DNA from: Diospyros lotus
Lineage: Eukaryota; Streptophyta; Magnoliopsida; Ericales; Ebenaceae
DNA length: 64,000 nt
NCBI RefSeq assembly: GCF_014633365.1
Contig: NC_068349.1
Location: 18,118,753 to 18,182,752 of the forward strand
Reading direction: 5' to 3'
Shown here piece after piece: positions 11,421-22,375 of this stretch. A program made the position numbers and the translations under genes. The notes under the pieces were generated by a model that ran no database searches, was not told the origin of the DNA, and was given only the letters and a program-made list of their open reading frames with translations. Each line of letters opens with the position of its first letter. Position 1 is the first letter of the stretch.

Positions 11421-11988
11421 AGGATCTATGTAGCTATTGTTTGTGTGAATCTGCGCCCAAAGACCAAGTTAGAAGGCATGTAGAGATTCCTCACCCATAT
11501 ACCCTTCAACTCTCAAGTTAGTCCAGGGAGAGAGTAAAAAATGCAGTGAATATTTCTTGGGTATGAAAATGCCCAAGATGGTCTATTTCATAATGCATGA
11601 AGGGGTATTTATAGGTGTTAGTGGCATAGGAACTAAAAGGGCATGTGTTGATTGATTGGGATGACACTTGTCCCATGCTGAATCTAATGGGATTAAGAGG
11701 AATCCCCCGAACATCCTTGTAACCTAAGGGATCTCTAAGAAATAGCGGGCCTTGCAGTAAGTTATAGGAGCAGGTTCTTGGCCTTTACACAGCTTATCTG
11801 GGTGGAATTCTTGAGTAAAATTGAGCATTTCTAGAGAAAATATGCCTTTTTGAGGCTAAATCTGAACCCTAAGTCAATGGGAACTCCAAGGGTGATTTAG
11901 GAACCTTGGGGGCTAATCAAGAACCCTAGGAATCCCAAGAGATCGGGAAGACCCCGGGGGCCCCGTGCTCACGGAACCATGGGGGTTT
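11421..11988. other. Non-coding, LTR-like stretch
   Basis: No gene seen. A GGTATTTATAGG box lies near 11,604-11,615 on the plus strand, which may be an LTR promoter. LTR ends could not be placed. Confidence 0.3.
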
Positions 11989-12380
11989 TGAAAGGAAACG
12001 CGAAATCCACAAGGGTCCGAGGCTAAAAAGCCAACTCTTGGTGGATCTATGCAAGGGTATACCGTTTTAAAAACATTTTTTCAAAACCAATCAATGAGCA
12101 CAACGAAAATGAAAATAAAACCCTTGTAAGAATCGATATTAAACATCCATATGCATCAATATGAAGAACCAACCATAGGGAATTAGCCATATACCTCTAC
12201 GGATGATTGATGTAGCCAATTGTCCAAGATCTCTCAAGCTTCTTCCTTTCTCTCGTTTGGCCGAAACTACTCTCATTGCTACAGTTATCGAGTGACCAAC
12301 CCACCTCCTCAACCATGGAAGTGCTAGTCCGTCCACTCCTGAGTTGCCTCGAAACCCTTTACTGGAGCCATGCTAGGACC
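11989..12380 (-). mobile_element. Fragment related to the copia C1 LTR
   Basis: It begins TGAAAGGAAACGCG and is similar to 3459-3610 followed directly by 6018-6060, that is, to the C1 LTR without the solo LTR. Similarity fades after about 12,220. It serves as the empty-site reference for the insertion at 3611-6017. Confidence 0.6.
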
Positions 12381-12470
12381 TTTTTAATAAAGGTGAATCG
12401 AAGCTGTGATGGTTTCTTTTGAGTTGTTTGCAACTGTCTCACAACCGAGACCAACAAAGGGAGAAAGGAG

Positions 12471-12567
12471 ATGGCCTTTCCTTTGAGTAAGAAGAAGAAG
12501 AAGGCGAAGCTCAAAAAGGAAGAAGAAAAAGCAAGGAAGAAGGAGAAGGAGCTGCTGGAAGCTTGCA
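12471..12567 (+). other. Lys/Glu-rich open stretch of unknown origin
   Basis: A start codon near 12,472 opens a frame reading MAFPLSKKKKKAKLKK and then EEEKARKKEKELLEA before running into the LTR of element T1 and stopping near 12,592. The composition looks like a charged coiled-coil exon, but a purine-rich repeat would translate the same way. No function is assigned. Confidence 0.25.
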
Positions 12568-13976
12568 ATAGGGCTTGCGGCATTGTGCCTTAAGACAAAT
12601 CACCTGGGCACCAATAGGGCTTGCAACAGTGTGCCTTAAGAAAAATCATCATGGTAGAGTAAGCCTTGTAGCAAAGATGGATCTTGTAGCAAAGCCTAAG
12701 TTTTCTCTTGACAAAGCCAAGCACCCTCATGACAAAGAGATTGTATTAGAAAAACCAAGCCTTATGGTAAAGTGAAGATGCCCTCGCGGCAACGCCAAGG
12801 CACCCTCATGGTAAGGACTTGGCCTCTTGGCAACCCCAAGCATCCTTGAAGCAATAAAAAGTCTTACAGCCAATGATCTTGTAGCATAGCGGTTCTTATG
12901 GCACAGACCTTTGTCTCCGCATAGAAGACCTCGCGTTAGTGTCATCCTAACGGCAGTGTGCTCTTTCGCGACATAGCCTTAGCCTTTTAGCATAATGGGC
13001 ATTGAAGCATAACTATACTCTCAGCATGTATATTCCTTGCGGCAATGTGATCCTAGTGACAAAGACGGATCTTGCGGTAAAGGCATAATGGGCTTCATGG
13101 AAAGGATAACATCTTGGAATAAATAAGCCTTGTGGCACTGTGATGCATAAATAAGCCTTGCGGTAGTGTGCCTCTCAGCGGTGTAATGCATAAATAGGTC
13201 TTACAGCAGTGAGATCCTTGCAACAAAAGCACTCCCTTTGGCATCACGACCCTTGCAGTAAAGAGGCCTCCTTCTCACCGCTGGATGATTGACACATGTC
13301 AACACTTGATACCCTCGAGATTCGTGCCCTATAAATAACCTGCAATAAAAGGATCTAGAAAGTTTACCAAACTATAAACACTAAGAGCATTTCTACTATT
13401 CATTGTGGGGATTGACTTAAGCATTGGAAGGTTATCGTGGGCAAGGATTCCTGCGAGCCTTTTAACCCTTTTGTGAGTATCAACAAGGAGACGGAGGACC
13501 CTTGTGGCACTCTCATACTTACAGCAAGACACCACCCTTGCGGCAACATCTTCACGGCACTACCAAAACCTTGCAGCAACATACGTGCAGCAGGACGCAA
13601 ACCTTACAGTAGCATCATCCTTATGGCAACAGCACCCTTGCGACAACATCCTCATAGCACCATCCCTTCCTTGCGGCAACATCCTTGAGGCACTTCCTTA
13701 TGGCACTCACTTTTAGTTGGGTATTTACATCCTTGTGGCACTCACCTTTTAGAAGCACTCACATTCTGTTGGGTAATTAAATCCTTGTGGCACTCACCTT
13801 CTAGAGGCACTCATATTCAGTTGGGCAATTACATCCTTGTGGCACTCACATTCTAAAGGCATTTACATCCTTGAGACAGTCTCATTCTTGTGGCAATTTT
13901 GTTCTTCTAAGGAATCATGAAACTTTTAGCAAGTCCCACGTTTTAAAATGTAATTGTTGTATTTTTGGCAAAAACA
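12568..13976 (+). mobile_element. 5' LTR of Tat/Retand-like gypsy element T1
   Basis: Related over about 900 bp to 17,800-18,811, including a CCTATAAATA box (near 13,329 here, 18,622 there) and the shared GGGCAAGGATTCC block downstream. It ends GCAAAAACA just before a primer-binding site. Both LTRs are full of CTTGYGGCA words (on the other strand TGCCRCAAG), part of the LTR itself. The left end is truncated relative to the 3' LTR, whose first ~60 bp have no counterpart here. Confidence 0.75.
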
Positions 13977-13979
13977 ATT

Positions 13980-13998
13980 TGGTGTCATTTGTGAGAAA
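13980..13998 (+). other. Primer-binding site of element T1
   Basis: TGGTGTCATTTGTGAGAAA follows the LTR by three bases and is a C-to-T decayed form of the TGGCGCCGTYTGTGGGAAA site typical of Tat/Retand elements. Confidence 0.65.
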
Positions 13999-14105
13999 AC
14001 GAATAAAAAGCCAAATTGCAAATTTCTACTAATGGCAAACATTAGAAGTGTATTGTCGGACTTGCTCTCAAGGTGGGAAGTCTGGCCCACCCCCGCGAGA
14101 TAGCC

Positions 14106-14739
14106 TGTAACATCTCGCATCGACCGATAAGAAGAACCGGAACAACTTACCCTGATGGGCCTATGCGAACTTCCTAGGGGGTCATCCATCCTTGAGCTTC
14201 CCCAGCTCAAGCACGCTTAACCCAGGAGTTCTTTGCCTAAATTAAGCCCAAAAGGTATCCAACTGGTGTTGTTTCTTTCTTTACTTATCCTTGATGTATA
14301 CTACCCTTCTTTGGGCTCTTAGGGTATTACATTCACCCCTCTTAAGCACATGACGTCATTGTCATGTGATCTTACAACTGGTCTCAGCTCTCTCCTTTGG
14401 AGGCTGCCATCTTAGAAGCCTGCTAGGAGCCGCTCCTTGTTTAGGCCCTTGCACCCCAGCCCCACTCCTCGCCCTCATCAGACCGCCTTCTCCAATGGTT
14501 AGCTCTGATACCACCTGTAACATCCTGCATCGAGCGATAGGAAGGACCTAAACAACTTACCTTGATGGCCTATGCGAACTTCACAGGGGGTCACCCATCC
14601 TTGAGCTTCCCCAGCTCAAGCACGCTTAACCTATGAGTTCTTTGCTTACATTTAGCTCAAAAGGTATCTAGTTGGTGTTGTTTTCTTCCTTATTTATCCT
14701 CGATATATACTACAATTCTCTAGACTCTTGGGTATTACA
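14106..14739 (-). mobile_element. Complete Cassandra TRIM retrotransposon
   Basis: Two direct LTRs (14,106-14,331 and 14,516-14,739), both starting TGTAACATC and ending GGTATTACA, enclose a 184-bp non-coding interior. A perfect 5-bp target duplication TAGCC flanks it (14,101-14,105 and 14,740-14,744). The minus-strand primer-binding site TGGTATCAGAGC is at 14,502-14,513, two bases from the LTR, and a purine tract (minus-strand AAGAGGGGTGAA) abuts the other LTR, so the element reads on the minus strand. The LTRs contain the 5S rRNA-derived block that defines Cassandra. It encodes no protein and would depend on proteins from other elements. It sits between the LTRs of gypsy element T1. Confidence 0.95.
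14159..14226 (-). other. 5S rRNA-derived block in Cassandra LTR 1
   Basis: The text CGAACTTCCTAGGGGGTCAT followed by CCATCC and CAAGCACGCTTAACC matches the reverse complement of the conserved 5S rRNA internal promoter (GGGATGGGTGACC and TTAAGCGTGCTTG blocks). It is part of a TRIM LTR, not a 5S gene. The second LTR has the same block at about 14,569-14,635. Confidence 0.9.
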
Positions 14740-14744
14740 TAGCC

Positions 14745-16200
14745 AGCATCCAACAAAAGCGTGTTTGCCTCCGTAAGGTTTTCATCAATAAGGCAGTATG
14801 CAGCCAACTCCCCTAGATCCTCAACAATAGATGGAGAACCAATTGCCAACCCTAGGCTTCCATCATCCATTTGAAATTAATCAGCATAGGCATCCCAAAC
14901 AACTAGGCACTTCATAGCATGCTCCTCCTACAGTTCCTTGGAAAGCGTATGAAGCTCTACGACAATAGCATACAATGGGAAGTTAGGCATTACGAGATAT
15001 GGTAGGGATCTTCCAAAGCACGATTCCCCATGTAACATTACCTACAACACTAGCCAGATTTGTGCCAAAAATTGCCCCACCAAGGATGACCCAGCCAAGA
15101 GGTGAAGAACTTGGTTCCTACAAAGGGGCTACACTCGACAATTAGTCTCGATCCTCTCCACGCAAAGGAAACCAATCAAAGCCTTTACCACCAGGATGAG
15201 CACGAGAACAAAATTATCAAAACAAGATAGGCAAAGCCCCCACTAGGGGTTCCATCCCAAGGAATACATAAGCTAACAATCACATCGCGATAAATATGTG
15301 GGATGCTATGAAAAGGGTAGTGGAAGAAGTGCTAGAGCAGAAGAAGCTAGTCCCAATTGTGGAGGAGTAGTCAAGAAGGAATCCCCCCTTTACCAAAAAC
15401 ATATTGGGAAAATCACTACCAAGGAAATTCAAAATACCTCAGGTTCCCCTATACACTAGCGAGGGTGATCATGATGATCACATCCAAAACTACGAATCTT
15501 TAATGATGCTCCATGGGGGGAATGGCGAGATTATGTGTCGGGCATTTTCATTGACCTTGTCAGGACACGCTCGAACTTGGTTCAACTGTTTATCAGAAGC
15601 ATCCATTTGCTCATTTGAGCAGTTGTGAACAGAGTTCATCAAAGCCTTCATAATTAACAATCGGAAGAACAAGAATGTGATGCATCTCCTTAGTATCCAA
15701 TAAGGGGGCAAGGAAACCCTTCGCTAATTTGTGGACCAAATTTGTAACACCATTCTTGAAATTCGTACTTGCCTATGGAAATGGAGATATTAGTAATGTT
15801 ACAAGGAACATGTCTAACTTTCCTACAGGAGTCACTATCTCTGGACCTGCCAAGCTCCTTGGTAGATTTGTTCATTAGGGTAAATAAATACATATTCCAT
15901 ATGAAGGTCATGCAAACTGTGAGGATAGATGAGGATAAAGAGCGAAAGAGAAAAGAATGAGACGTTAAAGAGGACCCTAAATAATGACATAAGATCAAAA
16001 GACCAGATGTAGCCGCTCCCCAATTCAATCACTATGCTCGACTCCTACAGCCAAGGTTAGCCATACTAGCGGCCATAGAAAGGACAGGGCTTATCAGGCT
16101 TCCAAAGAGAGTTGATCGGCTAATGAGAAGGAAATGGAACAAATACTGCCAATATCATCAAGCTTACGGCCTGCCATCGATCTATGCTATGAGTTAAAAT
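14745..16200 (+). pseudogene. Tat/Retand-like gag remnant of element T1
   Basis: The best stretch, 15,404-15,628, reads KFKIPQVPLYTSEGDHDDHI, then MMLHGGNGEIMCRAFSLTLS and ARTWFNCLSEASICSFEQL, the retrotrans_gag core. Recognisable but frameshifted gag text continues to about 16,000 and a spacer of charged codons to 16,380. Gag would form the particle that packages element RNA. Stops and shifts mean no intact protein. Cassandra interrupts the leader upstream. Confidence 0.85.
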
Positions 16201-16477
16201 ATAAAATTGATATGCTTATTCGAGAAGGACACTTGTAGAGGTACATGCAAGAAGACGAGGAAAATGACAGGGAATCACAGAGAAAGGGAGAGAGGCCCAA
16301 AGGACAGGGAAGACGATGAAATTGGTAGCAAGAGAGAAATAGAGACCATGTGCAGAATCCCTGGATAATGAACCAACACACTAGGCCATAAATGTCATCT
16401 CGAGTGGCAAAACTTTAGCGAGAGACAACTCTTCTTCTCGGAAGGCCTATGCCTGCCTGGCTTACTAAGTCAACTAT

Positions 16478-17038
16478 GTGGGGGAGATTAAGGAAAATGA
16501 AGAACCCATTACCTTCACACCTACTAACAAGGGAGATGTAATAATCCCGCATGATGATCCGATGGTAATTTCAGCTGTTATTACCAAACATCTGGTCGAG
16601 AGAATCATAGTAGACAGTGGCAGTCCAGTAAGCCTAATCTATTGGAATTGCTTCAAGCAGATGAGTATCGCCCATAACAGACTTGAAAGAGTTTCCTCAC
16701 CTTTATACAATTTCACTGGAGAGACAATCCCAGTGGTTGGATCGATTCAACTACCAGCCACAATGGGCTCCGAACCTTAGAGCATAACACGACAAACCAA
16801 CTTTAGGGTAGTCAAGGCCATTTTTCCTGCATACAATGTGATCTTTGGTCGCCCCTTACTTAACAACGTGAGGGTCATAGTCTCCTTCTGCTATCTTTCA
16901 ATGAAGCTTCCTACTCCTTCAAGTGTGGGGCAAGTTCGAGAAGACCAGCCAAAGGTTTGTATTTGCTACGTGTTATCCACAAAGGGAAAAATGAGCAAAG
17001 AGACTTTTGTCGTTGTCAAGCCAACCATACAGGATTGA
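16478..17038 (+). pseudogene. Tat/Retand-like aspartic protease of element T1
   Basis: Two open pieces, 16,478-16,780 and 16,838-17,038, form a retropepsin-like domain. The first carries ITFT...HDDPMVISAVI and the catalytic IIVDSGSPVSLIYW; the second has MIFGRPLLNNVRVIVS and a later CYVLSTKGK segment. A stop separates them. RT, RNase H and integrase do not follow: within 200 bp the sequence turns into tandem repeats and the 3' LTR. Confidence 0.85.
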
Positions 17039-17222
17039 TTAGTAGACTTTAAAAATTGTAATGTTTCTTTCATTTTGAGTGGTCTGCTTTAAATTTACTA
17101 AGTCCAAATTATGGACATATGCATGTTTGGTTGAGTCATATAAAAAAGAAGATGCTTATACTCATTAATACAATATATCACCATTATTTGTTCATCCTCT
17201 ATTGTATTTCCCAAGGCCCAAG

Positions 17223-17663
17223 CACAATTACTTCATCAAAATAATTGGCCCATTGTCCTGCCTAATGGCCTGGTAACGTGGTTCACACAATCTCCTTTTC
17301 AACACGATTGGCCTATGTTCCCGCCTAACGGCTCGACAATGCAGTTTGCACAATCCCCTATTCAACATGATTGGTTCGTCATCCAGCCTAACGGCTTGAT
17401 AGCGTGGTTCGCACAATCACTCATTCGATACGATTGGCCCACTTTCTTACCTAATGTCCTGGTGACGCAGTTCGCACAATCGCTCATTCAACACGATTGG
17501 CCCATTGTCCTGCATAATAGACCAGTAATGCAATTCCCACAATCCCTTCATCAAAATGATTGGCCTTTTGTCCCTTCTAATGGCCCAGCAAGGCAGTTTT
17601 GACAGTTGCTCATTCAATACGATTAGCACATTGTTCCTCCTAGCGGCTTGGCAACACAGTAAG
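17223..17663. repeat. Seven ~63-bp tandem repeats in the 3' region of T1
   Basis: Seven diverged units of 61-64 bp share the pattern GCACAATC(A/C)CTCATTCAAC, then ACGATTGGCCCATTGTCC, TGCCTAATGGCC and a GTAACGCAGTTC end. Because 63 is a multiple of three, open frames appear on both strands, but they are by-products of the repeat. In Tat/Ogre-type elements the stretch between the coding region and the 3' LTR is known to hold such tandem repeats, a source of satellites. Confidence 0.9.
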
Positions 17664-17727
17664 AACATTCCCATCTTGAGTGTTTGGCAATAGTTTAGGA
17701 AATTTTCCTACTCTTCCATTTCACCTT

Positions 17728-17751
17728 AAGGAAAAAAAGAAAAGTGGGAGA
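17728..17751 (+). other. Polypurine tract of element T1
   Basis: A run beginning AAGGAAAAAAAGAAAAGTGG and ending GAGA directly precedes the 3' LTR start TGTACCACC at 17,759. It would prime plus-strand DNA synthesis. Confidence 0.7.
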
Positions 17752-17758
17752 AAATTAT

Positions 17759-18811
17759 TGTACCACCTAAAGAAAAATGAAACCTTTTGAAGCAAAATAA
17801 TCCATAAACAAGACTTCGCGGCAGTGTGCCTTAGGGCTATGTGTGTGCCTTGTGGCAAGGAAATCATTTCAGAACCAATATGGCTTGCAGTAGTATGCCT
17901 TAAGACAAATCATTGTGGTAGAGTAAGCCTTGTGGTAGAGATGGGTCTTGTGACAAAGCCCAAGTTTTCTCTCAACAAAGCCAAGCACCTTTGTGACAGA
18001 GTGATTGTATTGGCAAAATCCAAGCCTCACGAAAGGGCCAAGGCACCCTCATGGCAAGGACTTAGCCTCTTGAAAGCCCCAAGCATCACTATGGAAAGGA
18101 CTTAGCCACGCGACAATAAAGAGTCTTGCAGCTAATGGTCTTATGGCATGGCGGTTCTTGTGGCATAGACCTTTGTCTTGGCATAAAGGACCTCACTACA
18201 ATATCATCCTAGTGGCAATGTGCTCATTTGTGATAAGGCCAAGCCTCACAACAAGGCTTTAGCCTCTCAGCATAATGAGCCTTGAAGCATATCCTTACTC
18301 TCAATATGTATATTCCTTACGACAGTGTGATCCTAACGGCAAAGATGGATCTTGGAGTAAAGGCATAACGAGTTTCATGATAAGGATATCATCGCGACAT
18401 AAATAAGCCTTACGACAATGTGACGCATAAATAAGTCTTGAGGCAGTGTGCCTTACAGCAGTGTAATGCATAAATAGGCTTTACAACAATGAGATCCTTG
18501 TGGCAAAAGCACTCCTTTTAGCATCATGGGCCTTGCGGCAAAGAGGTCTCTTCTGGCAAGGCCTCATTCTTTCTACTAAATGACTAACACATGTCGACAC
18601 CTGATACCTTTTGGATTTACACCCTATAAATACCCCATTACAAGACTCAGAAAAAGATCTAAAAATTTTGGTAAACTCTTAACACTAAGAGCATTTTTAT
18701 TGTTTCTTGTGGGGACTAACTTAAGCATCGAAGGGTCATCATGGGCAAGGATTCCCGCGAGCCTTTTAACCCTTTTTATGAGTATCAATAGGGAGATGGA
18801 AGATCCTTGTG
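17759..18811 (+). mobile_element. 3' LTR of gypsy element T1, truncated
   Basis: Begins TGTACCACC after the polypurine tract and matches 12,568-13,508 with many substitutions and small gaps. It contains the CCCTATAAATACCCC promoter box near 18,620. At 18,811 it stops abruptly against another LTR beginning TGTTAGTGTAGG; about 470 bp present in the 5' LTR are missing. Confidence 0.8.
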
Positions 18812-20354
18812 GTGTTAGTGTAGGTGCTCTAGACCAATCAAATTAGGCATGTTGTACATTGACAATTGCAATCATATTTATTATTTAATAAAAAGTTATT
18901 TAATTTCACAAAAAGTTGTTCTATTAGTTTCTTGTTATTATTGTAATGACTAGATGAAACTAGGTAGAAGTTTATATGATGTATACTGTGATTAATCTAT
19001 AAAGATATGAGATGATGCATCACAATTTGTAGATATCATTAAATATCCCAAGTCGTAGCAATGTCAAGAATGGACATTGACAATTACGGTAAGACTTATA
19101 TGTGCTATGTTTTTACTATGTGATAGCAATGGGGGTCTCAGACCTATAGGCATAGGGATGTCTAGACAAGTATATAGGTGACCAATGTTGGAGAACGTGT
19201 CACTGGACATAACTCGCCATAAGAATCCATTTTGATTATATGTTGATGGAATTCTCACACGAGGTGGGTGTAACTAATCCTTGGACTTGAGGTTGTCACA
19301 GTCATCTCATAAGAAGACCGGTATGCTTTGACATCGTTTCAATGGGCCTAAAAGGTTGCACGTGGGCAATCGTTGGGCATATTGTGAGGCTTATGGAGAT
19401 GGGTGCATAACCATGATGAGACTCGTCTATCCCTTGATAGAGGATGATGAATCTAAGGTGCCTTCGGTGGAAATTCACTTTAAATCCATGGCCATGGTGA
19501 AAGTGATCAATAAGGAGTTATTGATTCACTTTCTATTAGAGGATATTCGAAGGATCGAAGAAAACTCATGTGATCGTAATCAAGCAACATATCGCCAGAC
19601 TTGAGATAATAGAAGATACATTGACGAAATGATTGAATTACACGATAACCATGCTAGTAAAAGGTTGTTCGTGGATTATGAATTCTTTTGAATAATTGGG
19701 TAGGCATGATGCCTTACTATAGGTCAATCTTATCTTATGTGTTCATACCGACACATTGTCAACATATTCGTAAGCTTAATAAGTCATACGCAATAGGTAC
19801 GGTCCCTGACTTAAACTAGGAGAGCGGAGGTATGGTTAAGTGGGGACACTTCGGCAAAAAGTTATGTCATTGTAAGTTCTCACGAAAAAGAAAGAATAAA
19901 TAGATGTAATGACGTCGATATGACGAAGAGTCATCATAAAGGAAAGATTTTCCTAAAATGACAATTGATTAAATTTGGAATGAGTTTCTAATTTAATAAT
20001 TTTCTATTTGTTGGACTGGAAAATAAGAAATACAATATATTTAGGTTAAATTAGATTTGGGTCAAATATTAAATTAAATACTATATTTGGACTAAATTAG
20101 AATTAGACTAAATATTAAATTAAATAATATAGTTGGACTAAATTAGATTTAGGCCAAATATTTTATTTAAACTTATTATTAGATTTGTGCCACTTAATTA
20201 AGTTTCTAGTTAGATTGGGATAAACCCATTTAATTAAATTCCTAGTTGGACTAGAATAAATGGGCCAACACACATCTATTAGGGTTTAAGAAATGTTAGA
20301 ACTCCTCTATAAATACCCCTTTAAGGGTTGGCCAATTTATAAAATTATTTTGTG
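18812..20354 (+). mobile_element. LTR fragment of an unidentified retrotransposon
   Basis: Starts TGTTAGTGTAGGTG exactly where the T1 LTR is cut. Near its right end a CTCTATAAATACCCC box (about 20,312-20,326) points right, as an LTR promoter would. No second LTR, primer-binding site or coding domain was found; an open frame at 19,356-19,604 has no recognisable domain. The right break lies between about 20,336 and 20,390. Confidence 0.5.
20045..20172. repeat. ~46-bp tandem repeat, nearly three copies
   Basis: Units share ACTAAATTAGATTTAG, CAAATATTAAATTAAATA and CTATATTTGG and start near 20,045, 20,091 and 20,137. They lie within the LTR fragment at 18,812-20,354. Confidence 0.75.
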
Positions 20355-21033
20355 TAGTTTTTCCAGAAAACAGAAAAGGGCAAAATTAATACTTGCACCG
20401 AGGTCACATAAAGCCTTATCAAAATTAATTCCACCAATAGTGCAAGGAATAGAAAAGCTCCCTGGATCCTTAAGTTTTGGAGGCAATTTATTTTGTAGAA
20501 TTGTAGAACATTCTTCATTAAGTTTCACCATCTCAAATTCCTCCATCTTTCTTTTGTTTGCAATTATGTCTTTCAAAAATTTGGCATAACTTGGCATCTG
20601 TGATATAGCATCAAGAAGAGGGATGTTAATATGCAATTTTTTAAACACCTCTAAAAATTTAGCAAATTGTTTATCCAAGTTAGCCTTCAAAAATCTTTTA
20701 GGAAAAGGAAGAGGAGGTTTGTAAGATTTTAAATTAAGTGAAGAAGAACTCCCTTTTTTTCACCGTTGATAAATCACAATCCTCTTCTTTGGCTTCAAGC
20801 TCTTGGCTTTCTTCTTCTTTTATATGCTCTTCATCTTTTTCTTTACTTTCAAGTTCTTTTCCACTTTGCAAAGTGATGGCTTTTACATGCTCCCTTGGAT
20901 TTTTCTCAGTATTGCTAGGCAAGCCTCCTTGTGGTCTTTCTGAAATCGCTTGGGTAAGTTGTCCAATTTGAGTTTCCAAGCTTTGCATTCTTGCCTTTGT
21001 ACTATTGATAAACTTTGCCATCATATCTTCCAA
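20355..21033 (-). pseudogene. Athila-like protease region (element A)
   Basis: Two open pieces continue the gag to the right. The piece at 20,734-21,033 holds QTQ-like helix text (MQSLETQIGQLTQAI) and an acidic linker with ITLQSGKELESK. The piece at 20,337-20,690 holds KANLDKQFAKFLEVFKKLHI, MPSYAKFLKDI and the aspartic-protease-like IGGINFDKALCDLGASINF. The DLG in place of DTG/DSG is usual in this lineage. A frameshift separates the pieces. The chain is cut near 20,355 by the LTR fragment to the left; no RT or integrase remains. Confidence 0.85.
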
Positions 21034-22193
21034 ATTCGACTTCTTCTCCTGTGGAATTTGATGTTGTTGTTGTTGAAAGCCGGGGGCACTCTTTGTTGAT
21101 TATTACTCCAAGAAAGATTAGGATGGCTCCTCCATCCTGGATTGTAAGTGTTGGAGTAGGGATTAAAATTTGACCTGTTGCCACCATAAGAAATAAAATT
21201 AGCTTGTTCAAAAGAACTAGAAGAAAAATGATTTCCTACTTGACAATCTACACTAGCATGTCCCCTTCGCCCACAAAGCTCACAAGAAAGAAAATGGGAA
21301 GAAGAAGAAGAAGAAGAAGAAGCATTCATAGTTGAAACCCCCAAATTACCCAAATTCTTATTTAATTTAGCAATTTGAACAGATAAAGCAGTGATAGAAT
21401 CAACATTATAAATTCCAACTCCCTTTTTATTTGCTCTCTCATTGTCCCATTGATAACTGTTGGCTGCCATCTCCTCTAAAAGTTCATATGCTTCCTCAGG
21501 AGTTTTTCTCGTAAGGGTACCACCTGCAGTTGCATCTAACATCGAACGAGAAGATTGATTAATGCCACTATAAAAAGTTTGCACTTGCATCCAAATAGGT
21601 AAACCATGGTGAGGACATTTCCTAAGCATTTCTTTAAATCTCTCCCACGACTCATATAAGGATTCATTACCAAATTGTGAAAAAGTTGTTATGTCATTCT
21701 TTAATTTAGCCATTTTAGAAGGTGAAAAATATTTAGATAAAAACTTTTGTGCTAAATTATTCCATGTAGTAATAGAACGTGCGGGAAGAGAATTAAGCCA
21801 TTCTTTTGCTCTATCTTTCAAGGAAAAGGGAAATAACCTAAATCGAACTGCATCCTTACTAACTCCATTATGCCTAAAAGTATCACATATTTCAAGAAAA
21901 TTAGCAATATGAGAGTTAGGATCATCATTACGGCTAGAAAATTGTACACTCATCTGGATCATTTGAATAATTGCAGGTTTGATCTCGAAGTTATTTGCTT
22001 GCACATTAGGCCTCCTAATACTTGAGGTAGTGCCATCCAGAGTAGGTGTAGCATATGAGCTCAATGTCCTTTGATTATTTTGAGTTTGTTGTTCTTGCTC
22101 CATCTTGCTCTTTTTCTCATTCTTTTGCTTTTTTAGAGTTTTTTCAATTTCTTGATCAAGGGGTATCAATTCTCCACCACTAGCGCGTGTCAT
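21021..22193 (-). CDS. Athila-like Ty3/gypsy gag (element A)
   Basis: An open frame of 390 codons, among the longest in the window. It starts MTRASGGELIPLDQEIEKTL. The gag core (residues about 95-235) includes DPNSHIANFLEICDTFRHNG, DAVRFRLFPFSLKDRAKEWL and SLYESWERFKEMLRKCPHHG. A CCHC zinc knuckle CELCGRRGHASVDC lies near residue 310, after a serine run encoded by a TCT repeat. Gag forms the virus-like particle. The last residues are frameshifted, so the join to the protease region is broken. The leader and a tRNA primer-binding site lie to the right, as expected on the minus strand. Confidence 0.9.
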   Translation of the reverse strand: MTRASGGELIPLDQEIEKTLKKQKNEKKSKMEQEQQTQNNQRTLSSYATPTLDGTTSSIRRPNVQANNFEIKPAIIQMIQMSVQFSSRNDDPNSHIANFLEICDTFRHNGVSKDAVRFRLFPFSLKDRAKEWLNSLPARSITTWNNLAQKFLSKYFSPSKMAKLKNDITTFSQFGNESLYESWERFKEMLRKCPHHGLPIWMQVQTFYSGINQSSRSMLDATAGGTLTRKTPEEAYELLEEMAANSYQWDNERANKKGVGIYNVDSITALSVQIAKLNKNLGNLGVSTMNASSSSSSSSHFLSCELCGRRGHASVDCQVGNHFSSSSFEQANFISYGGNRSNFNPYSNTYNPGWRSHPNLSWSNNQQRVPPAFNNNNIKFHRRRSRIWKI

Positions 22194-22375
22194 GCACCAT
22201 TGAAACCTACAAAGAAAAAAAAATATTAAAAATAAAAAAATAAAATTTCTAAAAGATGAAAAGAAAAAAAAATAAAATAAAAAATTAAATTAAATTAAAA
22301 TTGCAAAACCCAAAAGAAAACAAAAAGATGTTCAATCTAAGGCTAACTTATGTAGTTTTGATATGTAATAAACTA

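Noticed and set aside
13329..13716. Overlapping open frames containing Thr/Ala/Cys-rich repeats
   Set aside because: They follow from the CTTGYGGCA words in the T1 LTR and occur on both strands.
14159..14226. Possible 5S rRNA gene
   Set aside because: Only the internal promoter part matches, on the minus strand, inside paired Cassandra LTRs.
17315..17674. 95-codon open frame with a 21-residue repeat, and counterparts on the other strand
   Set aside because: Produced by 63-bp tandem repeats whose length is a multiple of three; no start context or domain.
19356..19604. 82-codon plus-strand open frame
   Set aside because: Sits inside an LTR-like fragment with a promoter box downstream; no domain.
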